Origin: Pseudovibrio exalbescens
GTDB lineage: Bacteria > Pseudomonadota > Alphaproteobacteria > Rhizobiales > Stappiaceae
Length of the DNA: 64,000 bases
Assembly: GCF_028737195.1 (NCBI RefSeq)
Contig: NZ_JAQZAJ010000007.1
Coordinates: 124,001-188,000, forward strand
Direction of reading: 5' to 3'
Under the pieces are notes generated by a model. The model was not told the origin of the DNA, searched no databases, and worked only from the letters and a program-made list of their open reading frames with translations. Each line of letters starts with the position of its first letter. The stretch's first letter is position 1. Of the stretch, positions 8,690 to 17,709 are shown in pieces. Position numbers and translations under genes: made by a program.

Positions 8690-9226
8690 ATGCGCGCCCT
8701 ACTCAATATAATTACCTCATTAAATAGTGGCATTGGCCGGGCAAGCGCCTGGCTGACCTTGGGTATTGTGCTGGTCCAGTTCACCGTTGTGGTGATGCGG
8801 TATGTGTTTGGCATCGGCTCCATCTGGATGCAGGAATCCATTACTTACATGCACGGCTTCATGTTCATGCTGGCTGCGGCCTACACCTTGAGCGTGGATG
8901 GCCATGTGCGGGTGGACATCTTTTATCGCGAGGCCGACCCGCGCAAGAAGGCGTGGGTGGACCTGCTCGGGTCGCTGTTTCTGTTGTTGCCGGTGTGCGC
9001 AACGATCATCTTTGTTTCTTGGGACTATGTTGCTGCATCCTGGGCGATCCTTGAAGGCTCGCAGGAAACCTCCGGAATTCAAGGGCGCTATCTCTTGAAG
9101 AGCGCCATCATTGCGTTTGCGGTGATGATGGGGTTGCAGGGTATTGCAATTATCTGCCGATCTTTACTGGCCATTGGAGGCGACAAGGTCGCGCTCAAGA
9201 GTTTCAAGAGTGTGGGAGTGGAATAA
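8690..9226 (+). CDS. TRAP transporter small permease (DctQ)
   Basis: This 178-residue membrane protein has four predicted helices. It carries the DctQ signature WMQESITYMHGFMFMLAAAY and VDGHVRVDIFY. It forms the small membrane subunit that pairs with DctM. The ATG at 8690 follows GAGGCGGAA. It ends 6 bases before dctM, so translation is probably coupled. Confidence 0.9.
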   Translation: MRALLNIITSLNSGIGRASAWLTLGIVLVQFTVVVMRYVFGIGSIWMQESITYMHGFMFMLAAAYTLSVDGHVRVDIFYREADPRKKAWVDLLGSLFLLLPVCATIIFVSWDYVAASWAILEGSQETSGIQGRYLLKSAIIAFAVMMGLQGIAIICRSLLAIGGDKVALKSFKSVGVE

Positions 9227-9232
9227 AACATA

Positions 9233-10813
9233 ATGGACGGTTTGCTGCACACTCTTGATATTTTCATGTTTGCTGCCGCCTGTATCTTGCTCATGGCGGG
9301 TTTTCCGGTCGCGTTCACGCTAGCCGGTGTTGCACTGGTATTTGGCCTGATCGGCACCATGTTCGGCGGTTCGATGACGCTTGGTGCCATTCCGAGCCGC
9401 ATCTTCGGCACGATGACCAATGAAACGCTGATCGCGGTTCCCCTGTTCATTTTCATGGGCGTGATGCTGGAGCGGTCTAAGGTTGCGGAAGAACTGCTGG
9501 AGACCATGGGGCGTTTGTTTGGCCGCATGCCGGGTGGTCTTGGTATTGCAGTGTCGGTGGTGGGCGCGTTGCTTGCCGCTTCCACCGGTATCGTTGGCGC
9601 GACCGTGGTAACGATGGGGCTTTTGTCGCTGCCTACCATGTTGCGCAACGGCTACAGCCCGCGTCTTGCCTGTGGGTCCATTGCGGCTTCAGGCACCTTG
9701 GGGCAGATCATCCCGCCTTCAATCGTGCTTGTTTTTCTGGCTGATCAGCTTTCCAACGCCTATCAGACCGCGCAGCGCGAAATGGGCAACTGGTCTCCGG
9801 AACCCTTTTCCGTGGGTGACCTGTTCGCAGGGGCGCTCTTGCCGGGTCTTGCGCTCGTGGGCCTTTACATCACCTACCAGCTTTTTGTTGCGTTTACCCA
9901 GCCGCACAAGTCACCGCCTATGAAGGTGGATGCGGACAATGCGCCGTCACTCAGTCAGGTTCTGCACGCCCTGATCCCGCCGATCGGCCTGATCGTTGCC
10001 GTGCTCGGCTCTATTCTGGCGGGTATCGCCACGCCGACCGAAGCCGCAGCGGTGGGCGCTATCGGTTCAATTCTGCTCGCCGGGTATCGTTTGCACGAGG
10101 AAAAGCCATGGCCAATTTATGCTGCCGTTCTGGCACTGATTGCGCTGCTCGTCTTGACGAGCACAATGGACCTTCGCATTGCCCGGAACCAGATTCCGAC
10201 GACTGACATGGTGGGCATCGTGGTGGCAGGCATTTTGACGGCGACGCTGACCTTCGGCGTGGTCGTCTCCCTTGCACGCGTGCTTCGGGACAAGGTTCTG
10301 GTCCCCGTCATGCAATCCACCACGCAGATTACCTGCATGGTTTTTGTCATCCTGATTGGTGCCACTTTCTTCTCCCTGATCTTCCGTGATCTTGGCGGTG
10401 AGGAAATGGTGCACGAGCTGCTCACGGGCATTCCAGGGGGCTCACTGGGGGCGATCATCGCTGTCATGCTGATGATGTTTGTTCTTGGCTTCTTCCTGGA
10501 CTTTCTTGAAATTGTGTTCGTGGTGGTGCCGCTTGTGGCGCCGGTGCTGTTGCAGTTGCCAATGCCAAACGGCGATCCCATGAGCCCTGCATGGCTTGGG
10601 GTGATGATGGCTGTGAACCTGCAGACGTCGTTTTTGACGCCGCCGTTCGGGTTTGCGTTGTTTTATCTGCGCGGTGTGGCTCCGGCGACGGTGAAGACCT
10701 CGGACATCTATTGGGGTATCATCCCATTCGTGTTCATTCAGATCCTGATGCTGGTTCTGCTGTGGTTTGTGCCTGCGATTGCCACGTGGTTGCCACAGGT
10801 TATCTATGGGTAG
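9233..10813 (+). CDS. TRAP transporter large permease (DctM)
   Basis: This 526-residue membrane protein has about 12-14 helices. DctM motifs are visible: the N-terminal FMFAAACILLMAGFPVAFTLAG, GAIPSRIFGTMTNETLIAVPLFIFMG, LGQIIPPSIVLVFLADQ, GIATPTEAAAVGAIGS, and NLQTSFLTPPFGFALFYLRG at the end. It carries the ion-coupled translocation path of the transporter. The region around residues 290-360 is longer than in many DctM proteins and adds hydrophobic segments, a feature seen in the large-permease subgroup linked to TakP-type binding proteins. It is the last gene of the operon and is followed by a terminator. Confidence 0.92.
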   Translation: MDGLLHTLDIFMFAAACILLMAGFPVAFTLAGVALVFGLIGTMFGGSMTLGAIPSRIFGTMTNETLIAVPLFIFMGVMLERSKVAEELLETMGRLFGRMPGGLGIAVSVVGALLAASTGIVGATVVTMGLLSLPTMLRNGYSPRLACGSIAASGTLGQIIPPSIVLVFLADQLSNAYQTAQREMGNWSPEPFSVGDLFAGALLPGLALVGLYITYQLFVAFTQPHKSPPMKVDADNAPSLSQVLHALIPPIGLIVAVLGSILAGIATPTEAAAVGAIGSILLAGYRLHEEKPWPIYAAVLALIALLVLTSTMDLRIARNQIPTTDMVGIVVAGILTATLTFGVVVSLARVLRDKVLVPVMQSTTQITCMVFVILIGATFFSLIFRDLGGEEMVHELLTGIPGGSLGAIIAVMLMMFVLGFFLDFLEIVFVVVPLVAPVLLQLPMPNGDPMSPAWLGVMMAVNLQTSFLTPPFGFALFYLRGVAPATVKTSDIYWGIIPFVFIQILMLVLLWFVPAIATWLPQVIYG

Positions 10814-10840
10814 CGCGAGCCGCCGAAATACCTGAGAAAA

Positions 10841-10868
10841 GGCGTGGGGGTAGCTCCGCGCCTTTTTC
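10841..10868 (+). terminator. Rho-independent terminator of the TRAP operon
   Basis: The stem GGCGTGG (10841-10847) pairs with CCGCGCC (10856-10862) with one G-U, followed by five T. Confidence 0.85.
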
Positions 10869-10925
10869 ATATCTGCCCTAAGCCGATAATGCGCGAGGGC
10901 TTGTGCTTCCAGAGGAGGCCTTGTG

Positions 10926-11306
10926 ATGATTACACCGATATATGCTGCAATACTGGCCCTGTTTTATGTGTGGCTTTCCATGCGCGTCATTCAAATGCGC
11001 CAGAAGGCGCGGGTATCTCTGGGGGAGGGCAACAGCAAGCAGCTTCTAAGGCGGCTGCGCATTCACGGGAATTTCGCGGAATACGTGCCCTTTGCGTTGC
11101 TTTTGATCTTGCTGGTGGAGTTGAGCGAGATGCCAGATTGGAACGTTCATGCGCTGGGCGGATTGCTGATCGTGTCCCGAACGCTGCATTTCATCGGCTT
11201 GAGCCGGGAGAAAGACGTTAATGCCTTTCGTGTGCTTGGAATGGTGGGCACATTTACAGTGCTTTTGCTTGGCGCATTGGCTTGTCTGGTGCCCGATTTC
11301 TTCTGA
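10926..11306 (+). CDS. MAPEG family membrane protein
   Basis: This 126-residue, four-helix membrane protein has the MAPEG pattern: an N-terminal TPIYAAILALFYVWLSMRVI helix, a basic stretch, then HGNFAEYVPFALLLILLVEL, GGLLIVSRTLHFIGL and a final hydrophobic helix. MAPEG proteins include glutathione transferases and peroxidases of membranes. The NFAEYVP motif contains the usual glutathione-site residues. A GTG at 10923 directly precedes the ATG; AGAGGAGG upstream fits either. The gene sits alone between two terminators. The biochemical activity is unknown. Confidence 0.8.
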   Translation: MITPIYAAILALFYVWLSMRVIQMRQKARVSLGEGNSKQLLRRLRIHGNFAEYVPFALLLILLVELSEMPDWNVHALGGLLIVSRTLHFIGLSREKDVNAFRVLGMVGTFTVLLLGALACLVPDFF

Positions 11307-11319
11307 TCAGTGCGGACAA

Positions 11320-11348
11320 AAGAAAAGGGCCCCGAAAAAACGGGGCCC
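11320..11348 (-). terminator. Terminator hairpin of the small minus-strand gene
   Basis: A perfect 8-bp stem (GGGCCCCG at 11327-11334 with CGGGGCCC at 11341-11348) has a 6-base loop. On the minus strand it is followed by TTTTCTTTT. The plus strand lacks a T run, so it mainly serves the minus-strand gene. Confidence 0.7.
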
Positions 11349-11388
11349 AGCTTGGTTGGGAGACTTGGAGGTCTGTTCTTGATTGCCT

Positions 11389-11703
11389 CTACATGCCCTG
11401 TTGCAGCAGGACAGAGAGTTGTTTGGCTTCATGCCTCACCTCGGTAACGGAAGCCGAGGCACCAGAAGCTGGGTTGAAGCTGAAAGGCCGATCCTGCTTT
11501 TGGGAGGACGGGGAATGCGCAGTGCTTTCGACCTTCAGCTCGTATTTGGCGTTATGGACAGGCAACTCTGGGGTGGCGGTGCCTGCTTTCGCAACAACTA
11601 GCCCGGCAGTGAGGAGCAGTGCACAACCGATCAGGGGAGAACCGAGTGTGCGGACAGCAGAGGGGAGAGCTGTTTTGAAGAGCGGGATGCTGGACCGTCT
11701 CAT
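11389..11703 (-). CDS. Small hypothetical membrane or secreted protein
   Basis: This 104-residue protein was not recognised. It has a basic N-terminus, one hydrophobic segment near residues 22-41 (LIGCALLLTAGLVVAKAG) and then a polar, Ser/Gln-rich tail. That layout suggests a single membrane anchor or a signal sequence with an exported tail. The gene is supported by AAGGAG 7 bases before the ATG and by a clear terminator just after the stop on the same strand. No enzyme motif is visible. Confidence 0.6.
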   Translation of the reverse strand: MRRSSIPLFKTALPSAVRTLGSPLIGCALLLTAGLVVAKAGTATPELPVHNAKYELKVESTAHSPSSQKQDRPFSFNPASGASASVTEVRHEAKQLSVLLQQGM

Positions 11704-11933
11704 TGTTCGCTCCTTTCTGCTGGGCTATGAGAACCATAATAAGAAAACCGCAGGCATCTGCTGTGATCCGTGTCACGATAAATCCGGTTTTTATTTTAGG
11801 GATTGATCTGAAACGAAGTCTTCACGCGCAGGTGATTTGAAGCGCTGCGTATATGGGGTGTGTTTACTTGCTTTTTAAGAGGGTGAGTAGCTTCTATTAT
11901 GTATGACAGGCATGATGGACGTGCATAGATCAG

Positions 11934-12680
11934 CTAGGTGATCCATCGCACATCTGCGGTAAGCATGTATCCTGAACCGTAAACGGTGCGAATGAGTGCG
12001 CCGGTGTCACTGCTGTTGAGTTTTTTTCGGATGCGGGAGATGCGGACGTCGATAGAGCGGTCCATGCTTTCATCGTTGCCGCCGTATTCCAGCAGTTGAT
12101 CCCGGGAAAGGACCCGGCGGGGAGCGGAGAGCAGCGCCTGCAGGAGAACGGACTCACCGGTGGAGAGAAAGCTCTCTTCGCCCTGCGGGGTGCGGAGCAG
12201 GTGGGAGTCTGGCTCAAACTGCCAGCCTGCAAATTGCGCCCGGCGTTTGCCAGCCTCCGTTTTGGGCGCGGTCGGGGTTGCGCGGCGCAGCAAGGACCGG
12301 GCTCTGGCGACAATCTCCCGTGGGTCGAAAGGCTTGCACACATAGTCATCTGCGCCGAGTTCCAGGCCTATGACGCGGTCAGACGCATGGGTGCGGGCAG
12401 ACAGGACGAGGATCGGGACAGAGGTCTTTTCGCGGATGCGCTCGATCAGCGCCATGCCATCAATATCGGGCAGACCCAGGTCAATGATGAGCATTGCCGG
12501 GGGGGTGTCCGCAATGGCGTTGTAAGCCTCATGCCCCGCATGGAAGATGGCCGTCTGGAACCCATAGGATTGCAAGGTGTCGCTGAGAAGGGCGCAAATC
12601 TCTACCTCGTCATCCACCAGGTAGACGAGCGGCTGGCCCCTTGAGAGCTGGCGGGTCTTTGCGGCGTCTTCGGCCATCAT
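11934..12680 (-). CDS. OmpR-family response regulator
   Basis: The protein has a receiver domain (residues 18-130), with acidic pocket DDE at 23-25, phospho-acceptor Asp67 in LIIDLGLPDIDG and the switch Lys in CKPFDPRE. A C-terminal winged-helix DNA-binding domain follows (about 145-245, with ESVLLQALLSAPRRVLSRDQL and SIDVRISRIRKKL). It is translationally coupled to the upstream sensor kinase by a 4-base overlap (ATGA, 12677-12680). The pair diverges from the CoA-ligase/Liv transporter operon, so it is a natural candidate regulator of that operon. Confidence 0.92.
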   Translation of the reverse strand: MMAEDAAKTRQLSRGQPLVYLVDDEVEICALLSDTLQSYGFQTAIFHAGHEAYNAIADTPPAMLIIDLGLPDIDGMALIERIREKTSVPILVLSARTHASDRVIGLELGADDYVCKPFDPREIVARARSLLRRATPTAPKTEAGKRRAQFAGWQFEPDSHLLRTPQGEESFLSTGESVLLQALLSAPRRVLSRDQLLEYGGNDESMDRSIDVRISRIRKKLNSSDTGALIRTVYGSGYMLTADVRWIT

Positions 12681-14644
12681 GACAGGATCTCCAAAAGGGC
12701 TGAGCTCAAAGTGGCCTCATCAAAAGGCTTTCTCAAAATTCTGAGGTTGCGGGGAATTTTTACTGGTGTTTCAGTATTGTACCCGGTCATCAGTATGATT
12801 CCTATGCCTGACTTCTCGTTGGCTATCTGGTTAGCCAGTTCAATTCCGTTCAAGCCTTCGGGCATGATGATATCGGAAAGAAGGCCGCGCACTTCTGGAA
12901 GGGTGCGCACCAGTTCCAAGGCATCCCGGCCATCTTCTGCAAGGATCGCAGAAAAACCGAGGGCTGAGACTTGCTCGGTGAGAATGGCGGCGAGATCCGG
13001 CTCGTCCTCCACGATGATGATAAGCTCGCCATGCCCCACACGCCGGGCTGTCGTGCCGGTGGGCCGGGGGAGCGGTTGGTCGGTGGTCTTGGCAAGAAGG
13101 GGCAACAGGATCTGGACGCGGGCGCCGCTGCGATCCTCCCGGTTGCTGATGCGAACAGTGCCGCCTGCCTGTTTTGCAAAGCCATAGACCATGGAGAGCC
13201 CAAGGCCGCTGGAGTTGCCGAAGGTCTTGGTGGTGAAAAACGGCTCGAAGGCCTGCTTCAGCGCGCCGTCGGAAAGGCCCGCGCCTTCATCCAGAACCTC
13301 CAGCTCCGCATAGTCGCCGGCGGGGAGGTTGAGGACTTTCGCTGTTTCGCCGCTCAGATTAACCGCGCTTAAGGTGACCGTCAGCGCTCCGCCGCCGGGC
13401 ATGGCATCCCGTGCGTTGAGGGCCAAGTTGACCACAGCGTTGTCGAAGAGTGTCGGGTCGACAGCAGCCATCAGCGGCTCAGAAGGCAGGTTGAACTGCA
13501 CCTTGATGCCTTTGGGCAGAGAGCCCTCTACCAGTTGTTGAGCGTGCTGCAAGGCCCTGCACAGCTGCGTGGGTTGATGTTCTTGGGAACCGCCGCGGGC
13601 GAAGGCAAGCAAGCGCTTGGTGAGGTCGGCCCCCCGGTTGGCCGCTTGCAGGATGGGCCGTGTATAGCGCTCGACCTCGTCATGGGCCAACGGACCTTGC
13701 GCCGCCTTGCGGTTCAAACTGAGGCCGTTGCCGATGATGATGGAAAGCAGATTGTTGAAGTCATGAGAGAGCCCGCCCGTAAGCTGGCCAACGGCTTCCA
13801 TGCGCTGGGATTGCAACAGCCGGTTTTCGCTTTCCTTTTGTTCTGAAGCATCAATGGACAGCACAAAACAGCCCAGGCAACGGCCATCCGCTGTGCGGTC
13901 CGGCACCAAGGTGGAGCGCATGGTGATATGCTCGCCCTTGCGGTTGGTGCGGGCGTACTCGAAGTTGACCACCTGACCGGACAGGGCCTTTTCGATGATC
14001 GGGCCCATGCGGGCAAAAAGATCGGTACCAACGACAGTTTCGACGGACTTGCCCATGATTGAAGCGGGGGTGTGGTCAAACCACACGGCGTAGGGGGCGT
14101 TGGCGAAGCGGTAAACCGGTCCGGGCGCGATGTAACAAACCAGCGCGGGGATGTTGTCTGTGACGAGGCGCAGCCAGTCCTCACTCTGCTGCAAGGCGCG
14201 GGTGCGCTCTTGAACGGTGCGTTCCAGTTGCTGCTGGTGCTGTCGTTCGCGCGTGACGTCGGTGTAGGTGGTGACGAACCCACCATTAGGAAGCGGGCCG
14301 CCCCGAATCGAAATGATCTGCCCGCTGGGGCGTTTGCGTTCAAACGCATGGGGCTCGAACCGGGCAGCTCGTTCGACACGCCGCGAGATTTGCGCTTCGA
14401 TATCGCCGTCACCGTATTCGCCTCTCTCCGCATTTACCCTTAGGAATTCAGAGAGATGCGTTCCTCTTGCTTGAAGCCTGTCGGGGAAGTCCAGCATCTC
14501 GAAGAGGATGCTGTTTGCGGCCACGAGGCGCAGATCTGCATCAAACACACTGAAACCCTGGTTGATGTGGTCCAGAGATGCCTGAAGCAGGTCTAACTGC
14601 GAGACTTCCGTTGTGCAGTCGCTCACTCTTCTAGAATTCGTCAT
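12677..14644 (-). CDS. PAS-domain hybrid sensor histidine kinase
   Basis: This 655-residue soluble sensor has no transmembrane segments. In order it carries a PAS-7-like domain (13-130, DHINQGFSVFDADLRLVAAN), a coiled coil, a second PAS domain (155-270), a HisKA dimerisation segment with phospho-acceptor His294 (GLSHDFNNLL), an ATPase domain (NLALNARDAM, DEGAGLS and GLGLSMVYGF boxes) and a C-terminal receiver with Asp in LLSDIIMPEGLNG. A hybrid kinase feeding a separate OmpR regulator suggests either a phosphorelay variant or receiver-mediated feedback. The signal is probably intracellular. Confidence 0.92.
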   Translation of the reverse strand: MTNSRRVSDCTTEVSQLDLLQASLDHINQGFSVFDADLRLVAANSILFEMLDFPDRLQARGTHLSEFLRVNAERGEYGDGDIEAQISRRVERAARFEPHAFERKRPSGQIISIRGGPLPNGGFVTTYTDVTRERQHQQQLERTVQERTRALQQSEDWLRLVTDNIPALVCYIAPGPVYRFANAPYAVWFDHTPASIMGKSVETVVGTDLFARMGPIIEKALSGQVVNFEYARTNRKGEHITMRSTLVPDRTADGRCLGCFVLSIDASEQKESENRLLQSQRMEAVGQLTGGLSHDFNNLLSIIIGNGLSLNRKAAQGPLAHDEVERYTRPILQAANRGADLTKRLLAFARGGSQEHQPTQLCRALQHAQQLVEGSLPKGIKVQFNLPSEPLMAAVDPTLFDNAVVNLALNARDAMPGGGALTVTLSAVNLSGETAKVLNLPAGDYAELEVLDEGAGLSDGALKQAFEPFFTTKTFGNSSGLGLSMVYGFAKQAGGTVRISNREDRSGARVQILLPLLAKTTDQPLPRPTGTTARRVGHGELIIIVEDEPDLAAILTEQVSALGFSAILAEDGRDALELVRTLPEVRGLLSDIIMPEGLNGIELANQIANEKSGIGIILMTGYNTETPVKIPRNLRILRKPFDEATLSSALLEILS

Positions 14645-14890
14645 ACGTTAGTCTACCGGCGGATGAATTAAGTTATTGCATTCTTTGGTTGTTGCGGTGC
14701 AGCTGAAACAATTCGTAATAATCTTCTCATATTGGCGAAATGAAAGACTACTAGCCTTTATGCTAAACATTTGATCGGAGGCCACTTTGCAAGAGGGAGA
14801 CTTGCAAAAAACGCCAATGGGCGGCGGCTTCCCTAGAGGATTAGAAGAACTGAAAAGCTGGCAAACAGCTGAAGCATTCTGGGAGGAACG

Positions 14891-16873
14891 ATGGCTGAGC
14901 CGCCTGTCAATGGTGGGGACACCTTTCCGAAGATCTTGTTCTACAACGCCCGCGTGTATGGCCAACGCCCTGCCGTGCGTGAGAAGGACTTCGGCATCTG
15001 GCAAACCTGGACTTGGGCTGATGTGCTGGAGGAAGTGCGCGCCCTGTCCTTAGGGTTGAAGCAATTGGGCTGCGTTGCGGGCGACAAGGTTGCCGTGATC
15101 GGCGCCAACCGGCCGCAGCTCTATTGGTCCATGGTGGCCGTGCAGGCCCTGGGAGGGGTGCCTGTTCCGCTTTATGCGGACTCGATCGCTGAAGAGATGG
15201 CGTATGTGCTCAACCACGCTGAGGCCAGATTTGCCGTCGTCGAGGATCAGGAACAGGTCGACAAGGTTCTGGAAATCTCCGGCGAACTGAACCAGATGGA
15301 GCACATCCTCTACGATGATCCAAAGGGCCTGCGTGACTATGACCGCAAACGCCTGAGTTCCATCAAGCATGTTCAAGAAATCGGCGCTCAGATGCTGGCA
15401 GCAGACCCGCTGCTGGAACAAAGGTGGCGTGAGGAGGCAGAACAGGTCGCTGGCGGGGATGTGGGCGTCATGCTTTACACCTCCGGGACCACCGGTCGCC
15501 CGAAGGGCGTGATGCTGACCTATGACAATCTCATCATTTCCGCGCGGAATGCCAACGAGTTCGACCATCTGGACCATACTGAAGATGTGCTGGCGTATCT
15601 GCCGATGGCATGGGTAGGCGACCACGTGTTCTCGTTGGCGCAGGCTTATTGTGCTGGCTATTGCGTGAACTGTCCGGAAAGCATGGAAACCGTGCTGACG
15701 GACCGCAAGGAAATCTCACCGACATACTTCTTCGCGCCACCTCGCGTTTTTGAGGGGCTTTTGACCCACGTGATGGTGCGCATGGAAGATGCCAGCAAGA
15801 CCAAGAAAAAGATGTTCGAGTACTTCCTTGGCGTTGCAAACCGGGTGGGTGAAGACATCTTGAACGGCGAGAAGGTGAGCTTAAAGGATCGCCTGCTTTA
15901 TGTGCTGGGTGAGTTCTTCGTCTATGGGCCGCTGAAGAACCAGATGGGCTTTTCGCGCATCAAGGTGGCTTACACGGCCGGTGAGGCGATTGGGCCGGAG
16001 ATCTTCAAGTTCTACCGTTCCATGGGCCTTAATCTGAAGCAGCTTTACGGCCAGACGGAATCGTCTGTTTACATCACCAGCCAGCCGGATGGGGAGATCT
16101 ATCCGGACACGGTGGGCGTGCCGTTCAAGGATGTGGAGATCAAGATCGCCGAAAATGGCGAGGTGCTTTACCGGTCGCCGGGCTCGTTCAAGGCGTACTT
16201 CAAGAATGAGGAAGCAACCGCCAGCACAAAGGATGCCGAGGGCTGGGTGAAGACCGGGGACGCGGGCATCTTTCTTGAGAACGGTCACCTGAAGATCATC
16301 GACCGTGCGAAGGATGTTGGCAAACTGACCAATGGGGCGATGTTTGCGCCCAAGTACCTGGAGAACAAGCTCAAGTTTTTCCCAAACATCAAGGAAGCGG
16401 TGGCCTTTGGTCATGAGCGCGACTTCGTGTGTGCGTTCATCAACATCGACCTGATTGCCGTTGGCAACTGGGCGGAGCGCAACAACATTGCCTATGCCTC
16501 CTATCAGGAGCTGGCCGCCCACCCCAAGGTCTATGACATGATCAAGGAGAATGTGGAGCAGGTGAACCGGGATTTGGCGAAAGAGCCCATGATGGCCGGA
16601 TCGCAGATCTCCCGTTTCCTTGTGCTGCACAAAGAGCTGGATGCGGACGATGGCGAACTGACCCGGACACAGAAAGTGCGCCGCACTTTCATCGCTGACC
16701 GCTATGCGCCGCTTATCGAAGCGTTCTACGACGGCTCCACTCACAAGCACGTGGTGACGGAAATGAGCTTTGAAGACGGCCGCAAAGGCACGATCAAGGC
16801 GGATGTGGAGATCCGGGATCTGGCCGTTTATCCGCCAGAGGGCGCTGGAGCCTATCAGGAGGCAGCAGAATGA
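14891..16873 (+). CDS. AMP-dependent acyl-CoA synthetase (long-chain type)
   Basis: This 660-residue adenylate-forming ligase activates a carboxylic acid to its CoA thioester through an acyl-AMP. Visible motifs are the P-loop YTSGTTGRPKGVMLTYDN (near residue 198), YGQTESS, GWVKTGDAGIF and the late RDKDVGKL-like segment (DRAKDVGKL). The size and the C-terminal extension match long-chain ligases found with Liv-type transporters. The ATG at 14891 follows GGGAGGAACG. It overlaps the first ABC gene by 4 bases (ATGA), so uptake and activation appear coupled. The substrate could be a fatty, aromatic or cyclic acid; the sequence does not tell. Confidence 0.88.
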   Translation: MAEPPVNGGDTFPKILFYNARVYGQRPAVREKDFGIWQTWTWADVLEEVRALSLGLKQLGCVAGDKVAVIGANRPQLYWSMVAVQALGGVPVPLYADSIAEEMAYVLNHAEARFAVVEDQEQVDKVLEISGELNQMEHILYDDPKGLRDYDRKRLSSIKHVQEIGAQMLAADPLLEQRWREEAEQVAGGDVGVMLYTSGTTGRPKGVMLTYDNLIISARNANEFDHLDHTEDVLAYLPMAWVGDHVFSLAQAYCAGYCVNCPESMETVLTDRKEISPTYFFAPPRVFEGLLTHVMVRMEDASKTKKKMFEYFLGVANRVGEDILNGEKVSLKDRLLYVLGEFFVYGPLKNQMGFSRIKVAYTAGEAIGPEIFKFYRSMGLNLKQLYGQTESSVYITSQPDGEIYPDTVGVPFKDVEIKIAENGEVLYRSPGSFKAYFKNEEATASTKDAEGWVKTGDAGIFLENGHLKIIDRAKDVGKLTNGAMFAPKYLENKLKFFPNIKEAVAFGHERDFVCAFINIDLIAVGNWAERNNIAYASYQELAAHPKVYDMIKENVEQVNRDLAKEPMMAGSQISRFLVLHKELDADDGELTRTQKVRRTFIADRYAPLIEAFYDGSTHKHVVTEMSFEDGRKGTIKADVEIRDLAVYPPEGAGAYQEAAE

Positions 16874-17694
16874 ACATGCTCGTAACACCTGAAACACGTT
16901 CCAACGCGGCGACCACGGCAAAAGAACCTGAGGTTCTTCTCGACCTTGAGAACGTGTCCTTGTCCTTCGGCGGTGTGAAGGCGATCACAAACATCTCCTT
17001 CAACATCATGAAGGGGGAAATCCGCGCCATCATTGGCCCGAACGGTGCTGGCAAGACCTCAATGCTCAACGTGATCAACGGGTTCTACCAGCCACAGGAA
17101 GGCAAAATCACCTTCAACGGCAAGACCCGCCGGTCCATGAAGCCGCATCTGGCAGTGTCTCAGGGCATTGCACGCACGTTCCAAAACGTGGCGCTGTTCA
17201 AGGGCATGTCGACGCTGGACAACATCATGGCCGGTCGCGCGACGCGCATGAAGAGCAGCATGTTCTGGCAGATCCTCTACTACGGTCCGGCGCGCAACGA
17301 AGAGATTGAGCACCGCAAGAAGGTGGAGGAAATCATCGACTTCCTCGAAATCCAGCATATTCGCCGCACGCCCGTGGGCAAGCTGCCCTATGGCCTGCAA
17401 AAGCGGGTGGAGCTGGCGCGTGCGCTGGCAATGGAGCCGGACCTTCTGCTTCTGGATGAGCCCATGGCGGGCATGAACCTGGAAGAGAAGGAGGACATGA
17501 GCCGCTTCATTCTGGATGTGAATGACCAGCTTGGCACCACGATTGCGCTGATCGAGCATGACATGGGCGTGGTGATGGATCTTTCCGACCGCGTTGTGGT
17601 GCTGGACTACGGTCGCAAGATTGCCGACGGACCTCCGGAAGAAGTTCAAAGTAATCAAGAAGTTATTGATGCCTATTTGGGCGTTTCGCACTGA
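16870..17694 (+). CDS. ABC transporter ATP-binding protein, LivG type
   Basis: This 274-residue ATPase has Walker A GPNGAGKTS, a LivG-like signature region (KLPYGLQKRVELARALA), Walker B LLLLDEPMAGMN and the switch His in IALIEHDMGVVMD. It belongs to the branched-chain amino-acid type of importers, which also take up aromatic and other organic acids. The gene starts inside the stop codon of the CoA ligase and precedes the permease genes. Confidence 0.93.
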   Translation: MNMLVTPETRSNAATTAKEPEVLLDLENVSLSFGGVKAITNISFNIMKGEIRAIIGPNGAGKTSMLNVINGFYQPQEGKITFNGKTRRSMKPHLAVSQGIARTFQNVALFKGMSTLDNIMAGRATRMKSSMFWQILYYGPARNEEIEHRKKVEEIIDFLEIQHIRRTPVGKLPYGLQKRVELARALAMEPDLLLLDEPMAGMNLEEKEDMSRFILDVNDQLGTTIALIEHDMGVVMDLSDRVVVLDYGRKIADGPPEEVQSNQEVIDAYLGVSH

Positions 17695-17709
17695 GGCCTG
17701 GGGGGAACC

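Noticed and set aside
14645-14890. Sigma-54 (-24/-12) promoter before the CoA-ligase operon
   Set aside because: GGCC...TTGC is present but spacing between GG and GC is 7 instead of 10.
15881-16921. 346-codon minus frame opposite the acyl-CoA synthetase
   Set aside because: No motifs, no ribosome site, and the plus-strand gene has all ligase motifs.
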